Source of the DNA: UBA1801 sp035353395
GTDB lineage: Bacteria > Acidobacteriota > Holophagae > Holophagales > Holophagaceae
DNA: 64,000 bases
Assembly (NCBI GenBank): GCA_035353395.1
Contig: DAOPZL010000005.1
Span: forward strand, 1 to 64,000
Reading direction: 5' to 3'
Part shown: one piece after another, positions 26,874 to 35,837 of the stretch
Layout of the letters: each line of letters begins with the position of its first letter
How positions within the stretch are numbered: the stretch's first letter is position 1
Program-made: the position numbers and the translations under genes
Notes under the pieces: model-generated
What the model saw: the letters and a program-made list of their open reading frames with translations, nothing else
The model's database searches: none
Told to the model about the DNA's origin: nothing

Positions 26874-28048
26874 CGCTCGAGGCTCTGGCCCGGGACTGTC
26901 GGGAGGATCCTTCTCTCGAGGCCCTGGGTCGCTTGCTGCCGCGGGACTGCGGCGGCGAGAGCCTCTTCTCGAAGCCGTTCCGCGTTCTCCACGCCGTCTC
27001 CGATCTCTACACCGCCCGCACGGCGCTGAGCCTCGGCTTCGACCTGGGCTGGGAACAGCCCCTCCGCCGGGGAGCCTCCGCGGACGAGCTGCTGGCCGGA
27101 TTCCGCCCCCCCTCCAAGGTCCCTGCGGAATGGATCCTGCGGTTCCTGGCCGAAAAGGACATGCTGGTCCGGGAGGGGTCGAGATACCGCCTGGACGGCT
27201 CGCCCTCGCTGGATCTCCAGGAACTGCGGGCCCTCGCCGCACAGGAGGCTCCGGGATGCCTCCAGAGCCTGGATCTCCTGGACGCCGTGAGAAGCCACAT
27301 CCGACCCTACTTCACGGAGGGCCGGAGCGGCGACGCCTGCCTCTTCGATCTCGCCGTGTTCCCCCTCTGGCTCGAATACTTCCGCAACGAGAACATCCTC
27401 TACCGCTCGAACAACCAGTTCGCCCTGACCGCGCTCCGGGATTCCCTGAAGCCGAGCTTCCGCATCCTGGAGCTGGGCGGGGGAGCCGGGTCCTTCGCCC
27501 AGCTCCTGGGTTCGACCTGCGCGGGCACGGGCGAGCTCGGGAACATCGCGGAATACCGTTTCACGGACATCGCGCCGACCTTCCTGCGGCGCGCCCAGCG
27601 GGGCCTGAGGGACCTGGCCCCCGGGATCCCCTTCAGCTTCGGCAGCCTGGACATCAACCGCAGCCTCGACGACCAGGGCCTCGCCGGATCCTCCTTCGAC
27701 GCCATCGTGGGCATCAACGTGCTGCACGTGGCCAAGCGCCTGGGCTCCACACTGCCGGACCTCAAGCGGCACCTGGTCCCCGGCGGGCACCTCATCCTGG
27801 GGGAGTGCCTCAAGCCGGATCTCGCCAGACCCATCTACCTGGAGTTCATCTTCCAGTTCATGTCCAGCTTCACGGAGGTGGAGACGGATCCCGATCTCCG
27901 TCCCACGCACGGATTCCTGACCCCCGAGGCCTGGATCCGCATCCTGGAAGCGGCGGGCTTCAGGGACGTCCACGACATTCCCGACGTCCGGGCGGTGATG
28001 GACCGGTTCCCGGCGTTCTACGTCGGCGCCTTCTCCGCGGCGAACTGA
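26870..28048 (+). CDS. Class I SAM-dependent methyltransferase
   Basis: 392 aa. An N-terminal helical region, possibly winged-helix (about 1-150), precedes a Rossmann methyltransferase domain with SAM motif ILELGGGAGSF near 199-209, FTDIAPTFLRRAQ, and a motif III-like LVPGGHLILGE. The layout resembles the methyltransferases found within or beside polyketide synthases. No substrate can be named. It overlaps the prs stop by ATGA, so it is co-translated. Confidence 0.82.
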   Translation: MTLEALARDCREDPSLEALGRLLPRDCGGESLFSKPFRVLHAVSDLYTARTALSLGFDLGWEQPLRRGASADELLAGFRPPSKVPAEWILRFLAEKDMLVREGSRYRLDGSPSLDLQELRALAAQEAPGCLQSLDLLDAVRSHIRPYFTEGRSGDACLFDLAVFPLWLEYFRNENILYRSNNQFALTALRDSLKPSFRILELGGGAGSFAQLLGSTCAGTGELGNIAEYRFTDIAPTFLRRAQRGLRDLAPGIPFSFGSLDINRSLDDQGLAGSSFDAIVGINVLHVAKRLGSTLPDLKRHLVPGGHLILGECLKPDLARPIYLEFIFQFMSSFTEVETDPDLRPTHGFLTPEAWIRILEAAGFRDVHDIPDVRAVMDRFPAFYVGAFSAAN

Positions 28049-28072
28049 CGGGAAGCGGGACTCGCCTTCCGT

Positions 28073-29494
28073 TCAGAGCAGGTCCCAGGCCTGCCGAAGG
28101 CTCCCGACGGCCCGCTGCGCGTCGCAGGTGCCGTCCTTGACCCGGACGCGGAGCGCCTCGGGAAGGAGCCGGGCCGATTCCAGCGCCTGGATGCGCTGGG
28201 GGGAAGAGAGCCCGTCCCAGACTTCCAGCAGGGCTTCCGCCCAGGCGGCATCTCCCAGCCGCGCCCGCGGCGCCCAGCGCCAGGGAGAGCCCAGCCCCGG
28301 TTCCCGCAGTTCCGCCAGCGCCGCCTCCGTCGCCCCGAGACGCTGGGCGATGAGGCTGATGGCTTCGGCGGCTTCGGCCCTCGCGAAGGGATCCGTCAGG
28401 AAGGGACGGAGGGCGGGCAGCGCCGCCCGGGTGCCGACGCCCCCCAGGGCCTGCACGAGCGCGAACCTGGCGCCCTCCGGCGCCGCCGCGAGCTGGTCCA
28501 TCAGGAAGGTCTCGTCGCCGGGCTCCACCGAGGCCAGCAGCCGCTCGGCCGCGGCCCGCCGGGACCCCACGCCCCCCGTGCAGAGGGCGTCGAGATAGGG
28601 CCCCAGCCTGAAGTCCGGACCTTCGGCTTCGGACGACTTCGGCCGGGCCACGGTGGGCCGCTCCAGATCCTCCGGGCGGAAGCCGGGGAGAGGCTCTTCC
28701 CCCCAGCCCGCTGCGGCGGCCGTCTCGAGCCAGTTGGCGAGTTCCTCCCCCAGCATGGCCATGGAAGGAGTCCGGCGCGCGGGGTCGGCGGCGAGGGACC
28801 GCATGAGGATCGCCGCGAGTCCGGGCGGGAAACCGGGACGCACGGAAGCGGGCGGCAGGAGGACCTGGCTGTAGGGCTGGCCCGTGGTGAATTCGTACAG
28901 GATCGCCCCGAGCGCGTAGACATCGCAGCGGGCGTCGACGCGCCTGGGATCTCCGTGCTGTTCCGGCGCCATGTAGCCCACCGTGCCCACCACCATCTGG
29001 GATCTGGTGACGCGGGTCCCCTCTCCGCCCTCCCAAAGGCAGACGCCGAAGTCGGTGACCTTCAGCCTCCCGTCCCCCGCGAACAGGAGGTTGGAGGGTT
29101 TCAGGTCCCGGTGGACGACGCCCGCCGCGTGGGCCACGCCCAGCGCCTCCGCGACGGGGAGGAACCGCCGGAGCAGCCGAGAGGGCGCTTCTCCGCGGCA
29201 CTCCTTCACGCTTCCCCCGGGCAGCAGTTCCATCAGGAGGAAGGGCGTGCTGCCGGCCCGGCCGAAGGCGTGGACCTCCACCAGGTGCGGGTGGTGCAGG
29301 CCCTTCAGGACTTCACCCTCGCGCAGGAACCGCGTGACCACTTCAGGATCCGCCCCCACCTCCGGCCGCAGGAACTTCACCGCAAGGGGCCGCTCGGGCC
29401 GGAAGGGATCCAGGGCCCGGTGCACGACGGCCATGCCGCCCTCGCCCAGCCGTTCCATCACACGAACACCACCGATCATCCTGGGGAGCAGCAT
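28073..29494 (-). CDS. Ser/Thr protein kinase with C-terminal HEAT-like repeats
   Basis: Hanks-type kinase, 473 aa, no transmembrane segment seen. Gly-rich LGEGGMAVV, Lys40, HRDLKPSN from 128, DFG at 148-150 and MAPEQ are intact, so it should be active. The C-terminal third (about 310-470) is Ala/Leu-rich with HEAT/armadillo-like repeats, probably a protein-binding scaffold. ATG 29494 shares one base with the stop of the upstream FHA-GGDEF gene. It is the last gene of the signalling operon. Confidence 0.9.
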   Translation of the reverse strand: MLLPRMIGGVRVMERLGEGGMAVVHRALDPFRPERPLAVKFLRPEVGADPEVVTRFLREGEVLKGLHHPHLVEVHAFGRAGSTPFLLMELLPGGSVKECRGEAPSRLLRRFLPVAEALGVAHAAGVVHRDLKPSNLLFAGDGRLKVTDFGVCLWEGGEGTRVTRSQMVVGTVGYMAPEQHGDPRRVDARCDVYALGAILYEFTTGQPYSQVLLPPASVRPGFPPGLAAILMRSLAADPARRTPSMAMLGEELANWLETAAAAGWGEEPLPGFRPEDLERPTVARPKSSEAEGPDFRLGPYLDALCTGGVGSRRAAAERLLASVEPGDETFLMDQLAAAPEGARFALVQALGGVGTRAALPALRPFLTDPFARAEAAEAISLIAQRLGATEAALAELREPGLGSPWRWAPRARLGDAAWAEALLEVWDGLSSPQRIQALESARLLPEALRVRVKDGTCDAQRAVGSLRQAWDLL

Positions 29495-30438
29495 CAGATC
29501 TCGCGCTCCACACGGTTGCGTCCGCGCGCCTTCGCGCGGTAGAGCGCCACGTCCGCCCGGGCAAGCAGGGAGCCGCCGTTGAGATCGCGGTCCTGGAACT
29601 GGGCCACCCCGAAACAGCAGGTGATGTGGAAAGGCTCGCCGCCTCCCGCCGGGTTCAGGGATTCGGCCGCGAGCGCCAGCCGGAGTTCCTCGGCCACGCA
29701 CGCCGCCTCCACCCCCGGGGTTTCGGGAAGCACGATGAGGAACTCCTCGCCTCCGATCCGACCCACGAGGTCGCTGGTCCGCAGGCGGTTCATGACGAGC
29801 GCGCCGAAGGTCTGCAGGGCCAGGTCCCCGGTGGCGTGCCCGAACTGGTCGTTCACGCCCTTGAAGAAATCCAGGTCGGCCAGGATGAGCGAGAGGGGAC
29901 GCCTGTGGCGGCGCGCCAGGTCCGCGTGCTTCTCCAGGAAGGCCAGCACCACGGAACGGTTGTTCACGCCGGTGAGGGTGTCCAGGCTCGTCTGGACCAT
30001 CATGCTTTCGTGGTAGTGGCGCTCCAGGGCGTCCAGCTGCTTCAGCTTGAAGGCGTGCGCCCCCACCCGGATGACATCCCCGTCCTGCAGCGCGATGGGG
30101 ATCCTCGGGGTCTCGATGCGCCGTCCGTTGATGAACGAGCCGTTCGTCGAGCCCAGATCCGTGAACTGGACCATGTAGCCCGCCTCCCCGACCTTGGACA
30201 AGGCGATCTGGGCGTGGCGCCGGCTGACTTCCGCCTCCTGGAGGCAGACGTCGTTCTCGGAGGAGCGTCCGATCGTGATGCCGGAAGCCTGCAACGGGAT
30301 CATCTCGCCGAGGGGATTCCCCACATAGCGGATCAGCGCCCAGTCCCCCTCCCCGAGTCCGAGGCGGAGGCTCGGCATCGAGGTGTATTGCGTCGTCTGG
30401 TCGGGGATCGACTCGTCGTCGGCTCGCAGGGCATGCAT
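29494..30438 (-). CDS. FHA-domain diguanylate cyclase (copy 1)
   Basis: 314 aa. The FHA domain (about 34-132) has the phosphothreonine-binding residues GRSS, SRRH and STNGSFING. A short helical linker leads to a GGDEF domain with DTLTG, active-site GGEEF at 229-233 and I-site RTSD at 220-223. It should therefore make c-di-GMP under product control, gated by binding to a phosphorylated partner. The adjacent kinase is the obvious candidate. No good ribosome-binding site is seen before ATG 30438. Paralogue of the next gene upstream. Confidence 0.92.
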   Translation of the reverse strand: MHALRADDESIPDQTTQYTSMPSLRLGLGEGDWALIRYVGNPLGEMIPLQASGITIGRSSENDVCLQEAEVSRRHAQIALSKVGEAGYMVQFTDLGSTNGSFINGRRIETPRIPIALQDGDVIRVGAHAFKLKQLDALERHYHESMMVQTSLDTLTGVNNRSVVLAFLEKHADLARRHRRPLSLILADLDFFKGVNDQFGHATGDLALQTFGALVMNRLRTSDLVGRIGGEEFLIVLPETPGVEAACVAEELRLALAAESLNPAGGGEPFHITCCFGVAQFQDRDLNGGSLLARADVALYRAKARGRNRVEREI

Positions 30439-30497
30439 GGGAGGTCGCGGGAAGTGTCCGGAGGGATTCCTTCTAGCGTAGCAGGGGGACCGGGATT

Positions 30498-31487
30498 TCA
30501 GCGGTTCGTTCGCGCGACGACCACCCGGTCGCGTCCCTGGTGCTTGGCCTCGTAGAGCGCCTCGTCGGCCCGGCCCAGGAGCGCCCCGGCGTCCCGGTCC
30601 TCTGGAAGCCATTGCGCCACGCCCAGGCTGCACGTGACCTTGATCGGCCCCTGGGGCAGCACGTGCGGCGCGCCGCTGAGGCTGACGCGGAGCCGTTCCG
30701 CCAGGAGCGCGGCCCCGTCCTTGTCCGTCTCGGGCAGGATCAGGAGGAACTCCTCGCCCCCGATGCGCCCCGCCAGGTCCGTTCCGCGCAGGTTCTGCCG
30801 GACCCGCTCCCCGAAGCCGGCCAGGACGATGTCGCCGGCCCCGTGGCCGTACTTGTCGTTGACCTGCTTGAAGTGGTCGAGATCGCACATGATCACGCTG
30901 ATCTGCCGGCCGTGGCGCCGGCTCAGCTCGAACCGGCTCTGGAGCTCCGCGAGGGTGGCGCTGCGGTTTCCCAGGCCGGTCAGCGGATCCTTGGTGCTCT
31001 GGTCCAGGAGGGTCTCGTGGAAGATCCGCTCCAGCGAATCCATGGCCACCAGCTTCAGGATGTGGCTCCCCACGGATATCCGGTCGCCGGACAGCATGAG
31101 CCTCGGGCCCGTCACGGGGCTCCCGTTCAGGAACGTCCCGTTGGTGGACTGCAGATCCTCCAGGAAGAGCTTGTGCGTCCCGGTCCCGGTCGGCTCCATG
31201 CTCACCCGGGAGTGGAGCCTGCTGACCTCCTCGTCCAGGAGCGTGATCTGCGCCTGGGGCGAGCGCCCGATGATGTTCTCCCCGGCCGCGAGGGGGAAGA
31301 CCCGTCCCAGGTTCGATCCGGCGTAGACCACCAGGGCCCATTCGCTCGGGGCCGAGGCCGCGTCCTCCGGACACCGCTCCCGCAGGGCGGTTTCCATGTC
31401 GCCCCAGGAGTGCAGCGGCACGGTGGGATCCGGGGCATCCGGGAAATCCGTCCATTCGCTGCGGCCATCCTGGGATGGGTCGGTCAT
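30498..31487 (-). CDS. FHA-domain diguanylate cyclase (copy 2)
   Basis: 329 aa, same architecture as copy 1: FHA (about 50-147; GRSP, SRLHSR, STNGTFLNG), linker, GGDEF with GGEEF at 243-247 and I-site RGTD at 234-237. ATG 31487 has GGAGG 4 nt upstream; ATG 31490 is possible. It overlaps the stop of the preceding unknown gene. A 59-nt gap separates it from copy 1. The pair looks like a tandem duplication that has diverged. Confidence 0.92.
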   Translation of the reverse strand: MTDPSQDGRSEWTDFPDAPDPTVPLHSWGDMETALRERCPEDAASAPSEWALVVYAGSNLGRVFPLAAGENIIGRSPQAQITLLDEEVSRLHSRVSMEPTGTGTHKLFLEDLQSTNGTFLNGSPVTGPRLMLSGDRISVGSHILKLVAMDSLERIFHETLLDQSTKDPLTGLGNRSATLAELQSRFELSRRHGRQISVIMCDLDHFKQVNDKYGHGAGDIVLAGFGERVRQNLRGTDLAGRIGGEEFLLILPETDKDGAALLAERLRVSLSGAPHVLPQGPIKVTCSLGVAQWLPEDRDAGALLGRADEALYEAKHQGRDRVVVARTNR

Positions 31488-32272
31488 CATGCCTCCACGA
31501 AACAGCTTACGAAACCATGATCGTCCTTTTTCCGCGCGAGGATGAAGCGCCCCCGCTCCGCCCCCACGGCCTCCGGTCCGAGATTCACCAGGAGGCGGCC
31601 GGTCCTGGGGTCGTGGCGGAGCGAGACGACGCCCTTCACCGGAACGTCGAACACGCCCAGCACCTCCAGGTTCCGGATGTTCTCCCCCGTGGCTTTCACC
31701 AGCTGGAAGGTGTAGCGCATGTTCAGGCCCCTGGGCAGCCGCTGGAAGTCCTCGCCGCTGATCGCGATGGGCAGCCCGAGCACCACGGCCAGGTCCCGGC
31801 GGGCCTTCGCAGGGCAGATCCGCAGGGAGAGTCCCCTGACGGGAGGGGCCGCAAGCGGATCCCGGAGGGACAGGGCGGAAGTCCTGAACCGGGGCGGATC
31901 CTGGCGCCGCGCCGGCACGGCGCGGGGGAGTGCGGGGATCGACAAGCGTCCGCAGGTCTCGACACGGAAGACCGGCATCTCGCACAACTTCGCCCCGCCG
32001 GCCCAGGCGGCCCAGGCGGTCTCGCCCCGCAGCCGCGCCTCGAAGGACATGGGATCCTCCTTCACGGCGGGCTGGAACTGCAGGTCCTGGCCATTGATCG
32101 TGGGCTCGAAACGGAAGTCCGCCGGGGCGCAGGCCGCCTCCAGGAGCCTGAGCCCGGCGGCTTCCGGCGGCAGGAAGGCGGGCGGAATGGACCGGCAGGC
32201 GGGGGCCGAGAACGCCCGCCGGATGGTCTCGGCCACGTCCGCCACCGCCTCCCTGAACCGGCCCAGCGCCAT
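31487..32272 (-). CDS. Protein of unknown function in the FHA-GGDEF-kinase operon
   Basis: 261 aa, no family recognised. The N-terminal half resembles part of a flagellar or chemotaxis-type helical protein only loosely. The C-terminal half is beta-rich with a PilZ-like feel (KGVVSLRHDPRTGRLLVNLG) but without the RxxxR and DxSxxG motifs required for c-di-GMP binding. Two bases separate it from the upstream gene, and it overlaps the FHA-GGDEF copy 2 start, so it belongs to this operon. Confidence 0.72.
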   Translation of the reverse strand: MALGRFREAVADVAETIRRAFSAPACRSIPPAFLPPEAAGLRLLEAACAPADFRFEPTINGQDLQFQPAVKEDPMSFEARLRGETAWAAWAGGAKLCEMPVFRVETCGRLSIPALPRAVPARRQDPPRFRTSALSLRDPLAAPPVRGLSLRICPAKARRDLAVVLGLPIAISGEDFQRLPRGLNMRYTFQLVKATGENIRNLEVLGVFDVPVKGVVSLRHDPRTGRLLVNLGPEAVGAERGRFILARKKDDHGFVSCFVEA

Positions 32273-32274
32273 GG

Positions 32275-32820
32275 TCAATCCGGCTGGACGAGGGCCTGCA
32301 GCGCGGACATGACGCGCTCGAGAGGTTCCGTCACGTCCATCTGGTAGCCGGCCTCCAGCAGTTTCTGCGCGGCCAGGTCCTGGGACGGCAGGTCCACGAA
32401 GCTGGCGAAGATCGCCCGCAGGGGGGAAGCGCCTTCCGTCACCTGGACGAGGAGTTCCCGGGACGAGGCGCGGAAGACCTCCCCCGCCTTGGCGAGGGAA
32501 GGCTCCTGGGTCTTCTGCACGGAGAGCACGGGGCAACGGGCTTCCCCGGACCAGCCCCCGGCCAGTTCCGAGGCGGGCAGGAGCAGCAGGTCCGGGGGCG
32601 TCTTCAGCTCCTTGAGAAGGGTCTTCTGGATGATCTCCCCCTTCAGGTGCGGCTCCAGGGCCCTCCCGTAGAGCACCGTCTGCAGCTTCGTCGGGGTGAT
32701 CGGCTCGGTGTAGCGGAAATCCAGAGGGATGCCCGACGTGTCCGTGAGGAGGAGCCCCCCCAGGTAGCTGGCTCCTTCCTTCATCACGACGAAATACGCG
32801 AGTTTGAGGGTGTCCGCCAT
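32275..32820 (-). CDS. Protein of unknown function, first gene of the FHA-GGDEF-kinase operon
   Basis: 181 aa, no signal peptide or membrane helix. It begins LKLAYFVVMKEGASYLGGLLLTD, contains YGRALEPHLKGEIIQKTLL, and ends in a helical segment. The pattern suggests a small alpha/beta protein. ATG 32820 has AGAGGCG 7 nt upstream. The promoter must lie in the 108 nt between it and the divergent tRNA gene. Confidence 0.75.
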   Translation of the reverse strand: MADTLKLAYFVVMKEGASYLGGLLLTDTSGIPLDFRYTEPITPTKLQTVLYGRALEPHLKGEIIQKTLLKELKTPPDLLLLPASELAGGWSGEARCPVLSVQKTQEPSLAKAGEVFRASSRELLVQVTEGASPLRAIFASFVDLPSQDLAAQKLLEAGYQMDVTEPLERVMSALQALVQPD

Positions 32821-32928
32821 GTCGAATCGCCTCTGTAATTCCCCGCACAGCATACCGCCACGCCGCCGGGACCGCAGCAAAGCCCTTGTCTTCGGCCCGG
32901 AATTCGCTATGCTGGGAGATGCCGTTTC

Positions 32929-33003
32929 TGGGGAGTGGTCTAACGGTAGGACAACAGATTCTGGTTCTGTCAGGTGAGGGTTCGAATCCTTCCTCCCCAA
33001 CCA
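32929..33003 (+). tRNA. tRNA-Gln (anticodon CTG)
   Basis: 75 nt cloverleaf with CCA encoded. Acceptor TGGGGAG pairs with CTCCCCA. The D arm is GGTC/GGAC, the anticodon stem ACAGA/TCTGT closes loop TTCTGGT, and the T arm is GAGGG-TTCGAAT-CCTTC. Anticodon CTG reads CAG (Gln). The U1-A72 pair is typical of bacterial tRNA-Gln. Confidence 0.96.
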
Positions 33004-33019
33004 AGCTCGAAAGCACGCG

Positions 33020-33041
33020 CAGCCACCTTCACCGGTGGCTG
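33020..33041 (+). terminator. Terminator after tRNA-Gln
   Basis: An 8-bp perfect stem CAGCCACC/GGTGGCTG with a 6-nt loop, 16 nt after the tRNA, followed by TTCGCTTGTT. Confidence 0.7.
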
Positions 33042-33195
33042 TTCGCTTGTTGCGGCACCCCCTTTACCGTCCAGCGGCACAGGATCATAGTGGCGGTGCA
33101 ACCCTGAAGAAAGACCGCATGGATCCTTCGTTCGCGACGGGCCCCCCGCCCGGAGGCTCGCTCGAGGCCCCTTCACGCTGGAGGTTCTCCCGATC

Positions 33196-34665
33196 ATGAT
33201 CATCACCCGCATCTACGAGTGGGCGCGCCGGACTCCGGCGCACGCGGCGATCGTCTGGAACGGCACCACGGTGACCTACGCGAGGTACGCCCAGGGCATC
33301 GAGGCGGTCCGGACCACCCTGTCCAAGGCCGGCCTGCGTCCCGGCAGCACCGCCGTCGTCATCATCCGGAGCCTGCTCGACGGCTGGACCGCCGTCACGG
33401 CCCTGCACGCGCTGGGCGTGGACACGGTGGCGGTCAACTCGATCGAGGACGCGCAGGCGCTGGGCCTGCCGGACGTATCCGGCATCGTCATCGACCAGGA
33501 TGCGCTCCAGCGGAACATGGTGAAGGACAGTCCATGGCCCGGCGCTAGGGTGATCATGATGCCGATGGACCTCTATGCGAACATCCCGCCGGGAGCCCTT
33601 CCCGGGCCTCCGCCGGAAGGGGGTCCCCAGGGAGGCCACATCCTCTACACCTCGGGCACCACAGGCACCTACAAGAAGCTCTCCCTGGACGGAAAGGACG
33701 AGGACGCCTTCTGCGCGCAGCGGGCCGCCTGGGAGGCCATGACGCCCGACACGATCTGGTACATCGCCTACCTGGGCATGTGGACGGCCATCGGCTTCAA
33801 GTTCCCGCCGGCCGTCTGGCACGCGGGCGGGTGCGTCGTGTTCGAGCAGCGCCGCGACTGGGCGGAGCTGTTCTTCCGGCAGCGCGTCACCCACGCCATG
33901 CTGATCCCCCACATGGTGGACCGCCTGCTCGAGTGCCGCGAGAACCTCTCGCCGGAGCCCGCCTTCGGCCACTGGAGCCTCGTCGTGGCGGGAGGGTTCC
34001 TGCCGGCCACGTCGGCCCGGGCGGTGCTGGCGCGCCTGACCGACCACCTGGACATCACCTACGGGACCACCGAACTCTGCGGCCGGATCATGGACACCCG
34101 GGTCTCGGCGGTGGAGGACATGCACTGGCTGCGCCCCTGCAACGGCCGGATCCTGGAGATCGTCGACGAGGACGGCCATGCCTGTCCGATCGGCACGGAG
34201 GGCCGCCTGAGGGTGCGCCTCACGCCGCTGGACTGCGACCACTATCTGGACGATCCGCAGGCGACCGCCCGGATGTTCCGGGACGGCTGCTTCTACCCTG
34301 GCGACATGGCGGTGAGGCGGGAGGACGGAGGGATCCGGGTCCTGGGCCGGAGCACCGACGTGCTGAACTTCCGCGGCAAGAAGCTCGCCGCCGCACCGCT
34401 CGAGCTGAGCCTCCAGGAGAAGCTGGGAGCCAGGGCCGTCTGCCTGTTCTCGGGCCTCGACGCGGCCGGCCAGAACGAGATCACGATCGCGATGGAGTCC
34501 GACCGCTCGTTCACGCAGAGCGAGATGGAGCGCCTGGAAGCTGAACTCCGGGACTACGGCCAGGTCCGCTTCGCCGCCCTCGAGGAATTCCCCGTGACCA
34601 CCACCGGGAACCGGAAGGTCAACCGGGTCGCGTTGCGCAAGCTCCTGTATCCCGGCCAGGCCTGA
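33196..34665 (+). CDS. ANL-superfamily acyl-adenylating enzyme
   Basis: AMP-binding protein, 489 aa. The P-loop-like A3 motif LYTSGTTGTYKK is at about 150-161. Then come ITYGTTELCG (A5), GCFYPGDMAV (A7), and a small C-terminal domain with GNRKVNR, a usable catalytic Lys (A10). It should activate an acyl or aryl acid as the acyl-AMP; no carrier-protein domain is fused. GGAGG is 11 nt before ATG 33196. It heads a short plus-strand cluster with yjbQ. Substrate unknown. Confidence 0.85.
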   Translation: MIITRIYEWARRTPAHAAIVWNGTTVTYARYAQGIEAVRTTLSKAGLRPGSTAVVIIRSLLDGWTAVTALHALGVDTVAVNSIEDAQALGLPDVSGIVIDQDALQRNMVKDSPWPGARVIMMPMDLYANIPPGALPGPPPEGGPQGGHILYTSGTTGTYKKLSLDGKDEDAFCAQRAAWEAMTPDTIWYIAYLGMWTAIGFKFPPAVWHAGGCVVFEQRRDWAELFFRQRVTHAMLIPHMVDRLLECRENLSPEPAFGHWSLVVAGGFLPATSARAVLARLTDHLDITYGTTELCGRIMDTRVSAVEDMHWLRPCNGRILEIVDEDGHACPIGTEGRLRVRLTPLDCDHYLDDPQATARMFRDGCFYPGDMAVRREDGGIRVLGRSTDVLNFRGKKLAAAPLELSLQEKLGARAVCLFSGLDAAGQNEITIAMESDRSFTQSEMERLEAELRDYGQVRFAALEEFPVTTTGNRKVNRVALRKLLYPGQA

Positions 34666-34696
34666 ACCCTTCCCCGACCGCTGGAGGCCGACCGCC

Positions 34697-35131
34697 GTGA
34701 AATCCCACCGCAGGACCTTGACCCTCCATCTCCAGGACCGGACAGGCTTCGTCAACATCACCCGGGAGGTCCAGCAGGCCGTCGCCGAGAGCGCCGTGCG
34801 CGAGGGACTCTGCCTGGTGAACGCGATGCACATCACGGCCTCGGTCTTCATCAACGACGACGAGCCGGGGCTCCACCATGACTACACGCGCTGGCTGGAG
34901 TCCCTTGCGCCCTTCAACCCTGGATGCGACCCCGCCCGCGGTGGGTACCTGCACAACCGTTCCGGAGAAGACAACGGGGATGCCCACCACAAGCGCCAGA
35001 TCATGGGGCGGGAGGTCGTGGTCGCCATCACCGGCGGGAAGCTCGACTTCGGACCGTGGGAACAGATCTTCTACGGCGAGTTCGACGGCCGGCGCGACAA
35101 GCGCGTCCTGATCAAGATCATCGGCGAGTGA
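34697..35131 (+). CDS. yjbQ: YjbQ family protein (UPF0047)
   Basis: 144 aa, full length. Family hallmarks are NAMHITASVFIND, HNRSGEDNGDAHHKRQIMG (conserved His/Asp cluster) and GTW-equivalent GPWEQIFYGEFDG. E. coli YjbQ shows weak thiamine-phosphate synthase activity in suppression tests; the real role is unsettled. GTG 34697 with GGAGG 9 nt upstream, 31 nt after the ANL gene. Confidence 0.93.
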   Translation: MKSHRRTLTLHLQDRTGFVNITREVQQAVAESAVREGLCLVNAMHITASVFINDDEPGLHHDYTRWLESLAPFNPGCDPARGGYLHNRSGEDNGDAHHKRQIMGREVVVAITGGKLDFGPWEQIFYGEFDGRRDKRVLIKIIGE

Positions 35132-35216
35132 GGCGGTTCCGGAAGGTCAATTCCGCTGACAAAATTCGTGAACCTCCTCAGAATGGGGGGCGAAATCTCC
35201 CACTCGAGGAAAAGCC

Positions 35217-35747
35217 ATGCGCCCCATCCTCCTCATCCCCGGCTACCAGGGCTCGGGCCCAGGCCATTGGCAGAGCTTCTGGGAGTCCAACCTGCACGAC
35301 GCCAAGCGGGTCGAGATGCCCAACTGGGACTTCCCTCACCGGGCGGACTGGGTGGAAGCCCTGGACTCCGCGATCCGGGAGGCCGGCCAGTTCACGCCCC
35401 CCCTCCTGGTGGCCCACTCCCTGGGATGCCTCGCGGTCGTCCACTGGGCCCGCTTCAACCTGCACCCCATCCAGGGCGCGCTGCTGGTCGCCCCGGTGGA
35501 CGTGGAACGCGCCGGCACCCTGGCCGTCCTGGAGGATTTCGCGCCCATCCCCCTCTTCGGCCTGCCCTTCCCGAGCCACGTGGTGGCATCCAGCAACGAT
35601 CCGTACACCTCCCTCGAACGCTCCCGGGCCTTCGCGGAAGCATGGAACAGCCGCTTCACGGATCTCGGGCCCTGCGGGCACATCAATACCGCTTCCGGCC
35701 ATGGGGAATGGCCCCGCGGGGAGGCCTTGCTGAAGGACCTGATGTAG
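35217..35747 (+). CDS. RBBP9/YdeN-type serine alpha/beta hydrolase
   Basis: 176 aa, full length. The nucleophile elbow is HSLGC, the acid lies in the SSNDPYTS segment, and the His in GHINTASGHGEWP, giving a complete Ser-Asp-His triad. An oxyanion-type GYQGSGPGHW is at the N-terminus. Physiological substrate unknown for this family. Confidence 0.92.
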   Translation: MRPILLIPGYQGSGPGHWQSFWESNLHDAKRVEMPNWDFPHRADWVEALDSAIREAGQFTPPLLVAHSLGCLAVVHWARFNLHPIQGALLVAPVDVERAGTLAVLEDFAPIPLFGLPFPSHVVASSNDPYTSLERSRAFAEAWNSRFTDLGPCGHINTASGHGEWPRGEALLKDLM

Positions 35748-35837
35748 CGCGGCCGCGGGCTTCGCCACGCTGGCGCGCAGCCATTTTGAAAGCAGCCTCC
35801 AATGCTTTCAGGGTATTCTGGGATTTTCATCCAGGAG

